DNA from: Dehalococcoidia bacterium
GTDB taxonomy: Bacteria; Chloroflexota; Dehalococcoidia; UBA2979
DNA: 7,888 bases
Assembly (NCBI GenBank): GCA_023228765.1
Contig: JALOAM010000146.1
Span: 1 to 7,888, forward strand
Reading direction: 5' to 3'
Shown: one piece after another, positions 5,444 to 7,888 of the stretch
Layout of the letters: each line of letters opens with the position of its first letter
Numbering within the stretch: position 1 is the first letter of the stretch
Made by a program: the position numbers and the translations under genes
The notes under the pieces: model-generated
The model's database searches: none
Told to the model about the DNA's origin: nothing
The model's input: only the letters and a program-made list of their open reading frames with translations

Positions 5444-6811
5444 ATGGCTCGCATTGCAGTAGTGGGTTGTGGACACGTCGGCCTGGTGGCCGCGGGCGCA
5501 TTCGCCTCCCTGGGGCACGATGTCCTCGCGATCGACATCGACGCGGACCGGGTCCGGATGGTGCGGGAGGGTCGCTCCCCGATCTACGAGCCCGGCCTGG
5601 AGGAACTCCTCCAGCGCGCGCTGGAAGCCGGACGGCTCACCGTCCACGAGGGCTTCCCTGCGAGCCTCGACTCGGAGTTCGTCTTCCTGGCGGTCGGGAC
5701 GCCGGCGTCCACCGGCGGTGCTTCTGATCTGCGCGCGGTCCGCGACGCGGTCAGCTCGCTGGTCCCCGCGCTGCATCCCGACGCGGTGATCGTGAACAAG
5801 AGCACGGTGCCCATCGGCACCGGCAACATCATCGCCCAGATCGCGAAGCGGGCCGGGGCTGACTCGGTCTCCGTGGTGTCGAACCCGGAGTTCCTGCAGG
5901 AGGGGACCGCGGTCCACAACTTCCTGGAGCCAGACCGCATCGTCCTTGGCTCCGACGATCCCGGTGCGACGGCTCGCGTCGCCGCGCTGTACGAGCGTGT
6001 CGATGCGCCCATCCTCGAGACCGACCTCCGTACCGCGGAGATGATCAAATACGCCTCCAACGCGTTCCTCGCGACCAAGGTGTCGTTCATCAACGAGATG
6101 GCCTCGATCTGTGAGGCCGTCGGTGCCGACATCAGCGTGGTCGCCGAGGGCATGGGGCAGGACGCCCGGATCGGAAGCCAGTTCCTGCGGGCCGGCATCG
6201 GCTGGGGCGGCAGCTGCTTCCCCAAGGACGTTGCTGCCCTGGAACACACCGCCTCCACGTTCGGTGCGCACCCGCAGCTGCTGCGCGCGGTGATCGAGAT
6301 CAACCGCGAGCAGCGTCGCCGGATCCTGCAGAAGGCCCGCGCTGTCCTCGGGACGCTTGAGTCGCGACGGATCGTCGTGCTGGGAGCGGCGTTCAAGCCG
6401 AACACGGACGACATCCGCGAGTCGCCAGCCCTCGAGGTGGCGGACCTCCTCCGCCTCGGCGGCGCGAGCGTGGTGGTCCACGATCCGCACGTCCCGACCT
6501 CGGTCATCCAGCGCGAGTTCCCGAGCCTGGAGGTGGAGCGCGACCTGCTCGCTGCCGCCGCCGGGGCGGACGCGATCGTCCTGGCGACGGAGTGGCCCGA
6601 GTTCCGCGATGCGCCGTGGTCCGAGATGGCCGCCGCGATGCGGACGCCGCTGCTCCTCGATGGGCGCAACTTCCTCGACGGGCAGCAGCTGCGCGACGCG
6701 GGCTTTACCTACCGAGGCATCGGCCGTCCGGCACAGGAAGGCCCCGCGGCCGACGCGACGACCGACGAGGCCGAGCTGGCGCAGGGACTGGTGATGGTGG
6801 GCAGGGAGTGA
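5444..6811 (+). CDS. UDP-glucose 6-dehydrogenase
   Basis: This 455-residue protein catalyses the two-step NAD-dependent oxidation of UDP-glucose to UDP-glucuronate in the cytoplasm. The N-terminal Rossmann domain has VVGCGHVGLV at 6-15 and an acidic pair after the second strand (IDID, 30-33). It is followed by YEPGLEELL (48-56), NKSTVPIGTG (118-127) and NPEFLQEGTA (147-156). The central domain has AEMIKYASNAF (198-208) with Lys204 and Asn208. The catalytic Cys258 lies in GWGGSCFPKD (253-262). The C-terminal UDP-binding domain has GAAFKPNTDDIRESPALEV (314-332). All expected catalytic residues are present, and length is normal with a short acidic tail. UDP-mannose/ManNAc dehydrogenases are relatives, but the FKPNTDDIRESP block and GSCFPKD context favour the glucose enzyme. 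It overlaps the next gene by 4 nt, so the two are co-translated. Confidence 0.95.
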   Translation: MARIAVVGCGHVGLVAAGAFASLGHDVLAIDIDADRVRMVREGRSPIYEPGLEELLQRALEAGRLTVHEGFPASLDSEFVFLAVGTPASTGGASDLRAVRDAVSSLVPALHPDAVIVNKSTVPIGTGNIIAQIAKRAGADSVSVVSNPEFLQEGTAVHNFLEPDRIVLGSDDPGATARVAALYERVDAPILETDLRTAEMIKYASNAFLATKVSFINEMASICEAVGADISVVAEGMGQDARIGSQFLRAGIGWGGSCFPKDVAALEHTASTFGAHPQLLRAVIEINREQRRRILQKARAVLGTLESRRIVVLGAAFKPNTDDIRESPALEVADLLRLGGASVVVHDPHVPTSVIQREFPSLEVERDLLAAAAGADAIVLATEWPEFRDAPWSEMAAAMRTPLLLDGRNFLDGQQLRDAGFTYRGIGRPAQEGPAADATTDEAELAQGLVMVGRE

Positions 6812-7485
6812 GCCGTCAGACCTCCACCATTCGTCGCCCCACGGCGCTACTCAAGGCGCCGGCGTCTGTCATCGCCGGCTCCGGCCGGCTGCCGCGCTGG
6901 AAGCGGGCGATGGACGTGGTCATCTCCGTGATGGCCCTCGTCGTGCTCGCACCGGTGATGGCACTGATCGCGCTGGCGGTGCGGGTGGACAGCAAGGGGC
7001 CGGCCCTCTTCAGGCAAGAACGGCTGGGCTTCAACGGACGGCCGTTCGAGTGCTGGAAGTTCCGTTCGATGTGCCAGGACGCCGAGGCGTTGCGGGCCTC
7101 CCTGGAGGCCCAGAACGAGGCAGACGGGCACATCTTCAAGATGAAGGACGACCCCCGGCGGACGCGCGTCGGGAAGGTGCTTCGGAAGACTTCGCTGGAC
7201 GAGCTGCCACAGCTGTGGAACGTCCTGCGAGGTGACATGAGCCTCGTCGGGCCGCGGCCACCGCTGCCCAGCGAGGTCGAGAAGTACCTCCCCGAGGAAT
7301 GGGCGCGGCTGCAGGGGATCCCGGGCATGACTGGCCTCTGGCAGGTCCGAGCGCGTCATCGCAAGGACTTCCAGGAGATGGTCCGGCTCGACGTGGAGTA
7401 CCTCGGAGATATCCGGTTCAGGAAGGACGTCGCCATCCTGCTGTTGACCATCCCGGCCGTGTTGATCGGGCGTGGTGCGCAATGA
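6808..7485 (+). CDS. Bacterial sugar transferase (monotopic phosphoglycosyl transferase, short form)
   Basis: This 225-residue enzyme transfers a sugar-1-phosphate from a nucleotide sugar to undecaprenyl phosphate, the first membrane step of repeat-unit assembly. KRAMDVVIS (32-40) leads into one hydrophobic segment (about 36-60) with Pro50-type helix-break proline in LAPV (47-50), as expected for the re-entrant helix. Next come FRQERLGFNGRPF (68-80), WKFRSM (83-88), the catalytic Asp131-Glu132 in SLDELPQLWNV (129-139), SLVGPRPPL (145-153) and PGMTGLWQVRAR (172-183). It lacks the long multi-pass N-terminal region of WbaP/WcaJ forms, so it is the PglC-like short type. The GTG at 6808 overlaps the preceding TGA by 4 nt (GTGA). 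A longer open frame upstream lies inside the dehydrogenase and is not coding. The sugar transferred cannot be predicted. Confidence 0.94.
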   Translation: MSRQTSTIRRPTALLKAPASVIAGSGRLPRWKRAMDVVISVMALVVLAPVMALIALAVRVDSKGPALFRQERLGFNGRPFECWKFRSMCQDAEALRASLEAQNEADGHIFKMKDDPRRTRVGKVLRKTSLDELPQLWNVLRGDMSLVGPRPPLPSEVEKYLPEEWARLQGIPGMTGLWQVRARHRKDFQEMVRLDVEYLGDIRFRKDVAILLLTIPAVLIGRGAQ

Positions 7486-7497
7486 AGGGGGTTCGGC

Positions 7498-7504
7498 GAG
7501 GGGG
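7498..7504 (+). promoter_or_regulatory. Ribosome binding site of the epimerase-like gene
   Basis: GAGGGGG lies 5 nt before the GTG at 7510. It decides this start over the ATG at 7482, whose frame closes after 17 codons. Confidence 0.65.
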
Positions 7505-7509
7505 AACAC

Positions 7510-7888
7510 GTGCACATCGCCATTGCTGGCTGTAGCGGAGTCATCGGCCCACACCTGATCCAGTGGGTCCTCGCAAACTCCGAGGCGACCGTCGTCGGAT
7601 GTGATGCCGGCTACGAACGGCTTGGCGATCTGCTCAGGTCAGATCGGTTCGCCTACTACTTCGCGGACGAGTCGAACAGCGACCAGTTGCTCCGGCAGCT
7701 CGTCGGCGACGCGGATGTCCTGGTGGACCTGCGCGCCCTGGAGTATGCCGGCGACGCCGGGCCGCCGGGCAGCCCTCGCGGGGGCGCCCGAGCGCAGATG
7801 CTGCTCGCCGCTGCTTGTGCGGATGCCAAGACGCGGCTCGTCCATGTCCTCTCGGCGAACATGTCGAGCGGCGCGGACGCGCCGGCGG
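7510..7888 (+). CDS. NAD-dependent epimerase/dehydratase family protein (extended SDR, partial 5' part)
   Basis: The 126 visible residues are the N-terminal Rossmann part of an extended short-chain dehydrogenase, likely acting on a nucleotide sugar. IAIAGCSGVIGPHL (3-16) supplies the GxxGxxG dinucleotide motif. The second strand ends in VVGCDAG with an acidic residue fitting NAD recognition. Later, DADVLVDLRAL and TRLVHVLSANMSSG follow the usual strand pattern up to the serine region near the active site. The YxxxK motif lies beyond the window edge. The GTG start is supported by GAGGGGG 5 nt upstream, and the gene follows the sugar transferase by 24 nt. In this operon it may convert UDP-glucuronate or another sugar made by the upstream dehydrogenase; that is inference. 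The loop around AGDAGPPGSPRGGARAQ is unusual for the family. Confidence 0.75.
   Translation, partial: MHIAIAGCSGVIGPHLIQWVLANSEATVVGCDAGYERLGDLLRSDRFAYYFADESNSDQLLRQLVGDADVLVDLRALEYAGDAGPPGSPRGGARAQMLLAAACADAKTRLVHVLSANMSSGADAPA

Noticed and set aside
5375..6490. 371-residue open frame on the minus strand opposite the UDP-glucose dehydrogenase
   Set aside because: Its translation has no recognisable domain, and the plus-strand dehydrogenase has every catalytic motif.
6592..6807. Upstream extension of the sugar transferase frame to an ATG at 6592
   Set aside because: The extra 72 residues lie inside the dehydrogenase and are Arg/Gly-rich without resemblance to the WbaP/WcaJ N-terminal domain; the GTG at 6808 forms a normal 4-nt overlap.

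Overview
The window is GC-rich with strong GC bias at third codon positions. Its gene content (a lasso-type RiPP locus and cell-surface polysaccharide genes, two of them with GTG starts) fits a high-GC actinobacterium, possibly a deep-branching class such as Thermoleophilia. The taxon is inferred from composition only; no rRNA or marker gene is present.

Left half (positions 1-3910, all minus strand, read right to left): a lasso-peptide biosynthetic operon. In transcription order it holds (1) an LpxL/HtrB-like lysophospholipid acyltransferase homolog (3910-2804), (2) an asparagine-synthetase-like lasso cyclase (2803-926) whose ATG directly follows the acyltransferase stop codon, (3) a 47-residue lasso precursor (857-714) with a very strong ribosome binding site, and (4) an HPr-kinase-like P-loop kinase (633 to the window edge, truncated). 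The leader carries the YxxPxL...G.....T signature. The core can form a Gly1-Asp9 macrolactam and ends in serine, the residue that related kinases phosphorylate in paeninodin-type lasso peptides. The leader-binding protein (RRE, B1) and leader peptidase (B2) are not in the window and would be expected further downstream, beyond its left edge. Hairpins lie on both sides of the precursor gene.

Middle (3911-4508): a 598-bp divergent intergenic region without a convincing gene. It holds an 8+8 bp inverted repeat about 100 bp upstream of the lasso operon and a shorter 6+6 bp one. No clear -35/-10 pair could be assigned.

Right half (4509-7888, plus strand): the start of an exopolysaccharide or cell-wall glycan operon. 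It contains a WecG/TagA/CpsF-family glycosyltransferase, a UDP-glucose 6-dehydrogenase, a short monotopic phosphoglycosyl transferase that overlaps the dehydrogenase by 4 nt, and the 5' part of an NAD-dependent epimerase/dehydratase. Together these would supply UDP-glucuronate and derived sugars, load the first sugar phosphate on undecaprenyl phosphate and add a following sugar.

The most notable content is the lasso cluster: a phospho-lasso type precursor and kinase joined to an acyltransferase homolog that lacks the usual acidic partner of its catalytic histidine. This suggests a doubly tailored (acylated and phosphorylated) lasso peptide, or a new role for an LpxL-fold protein.
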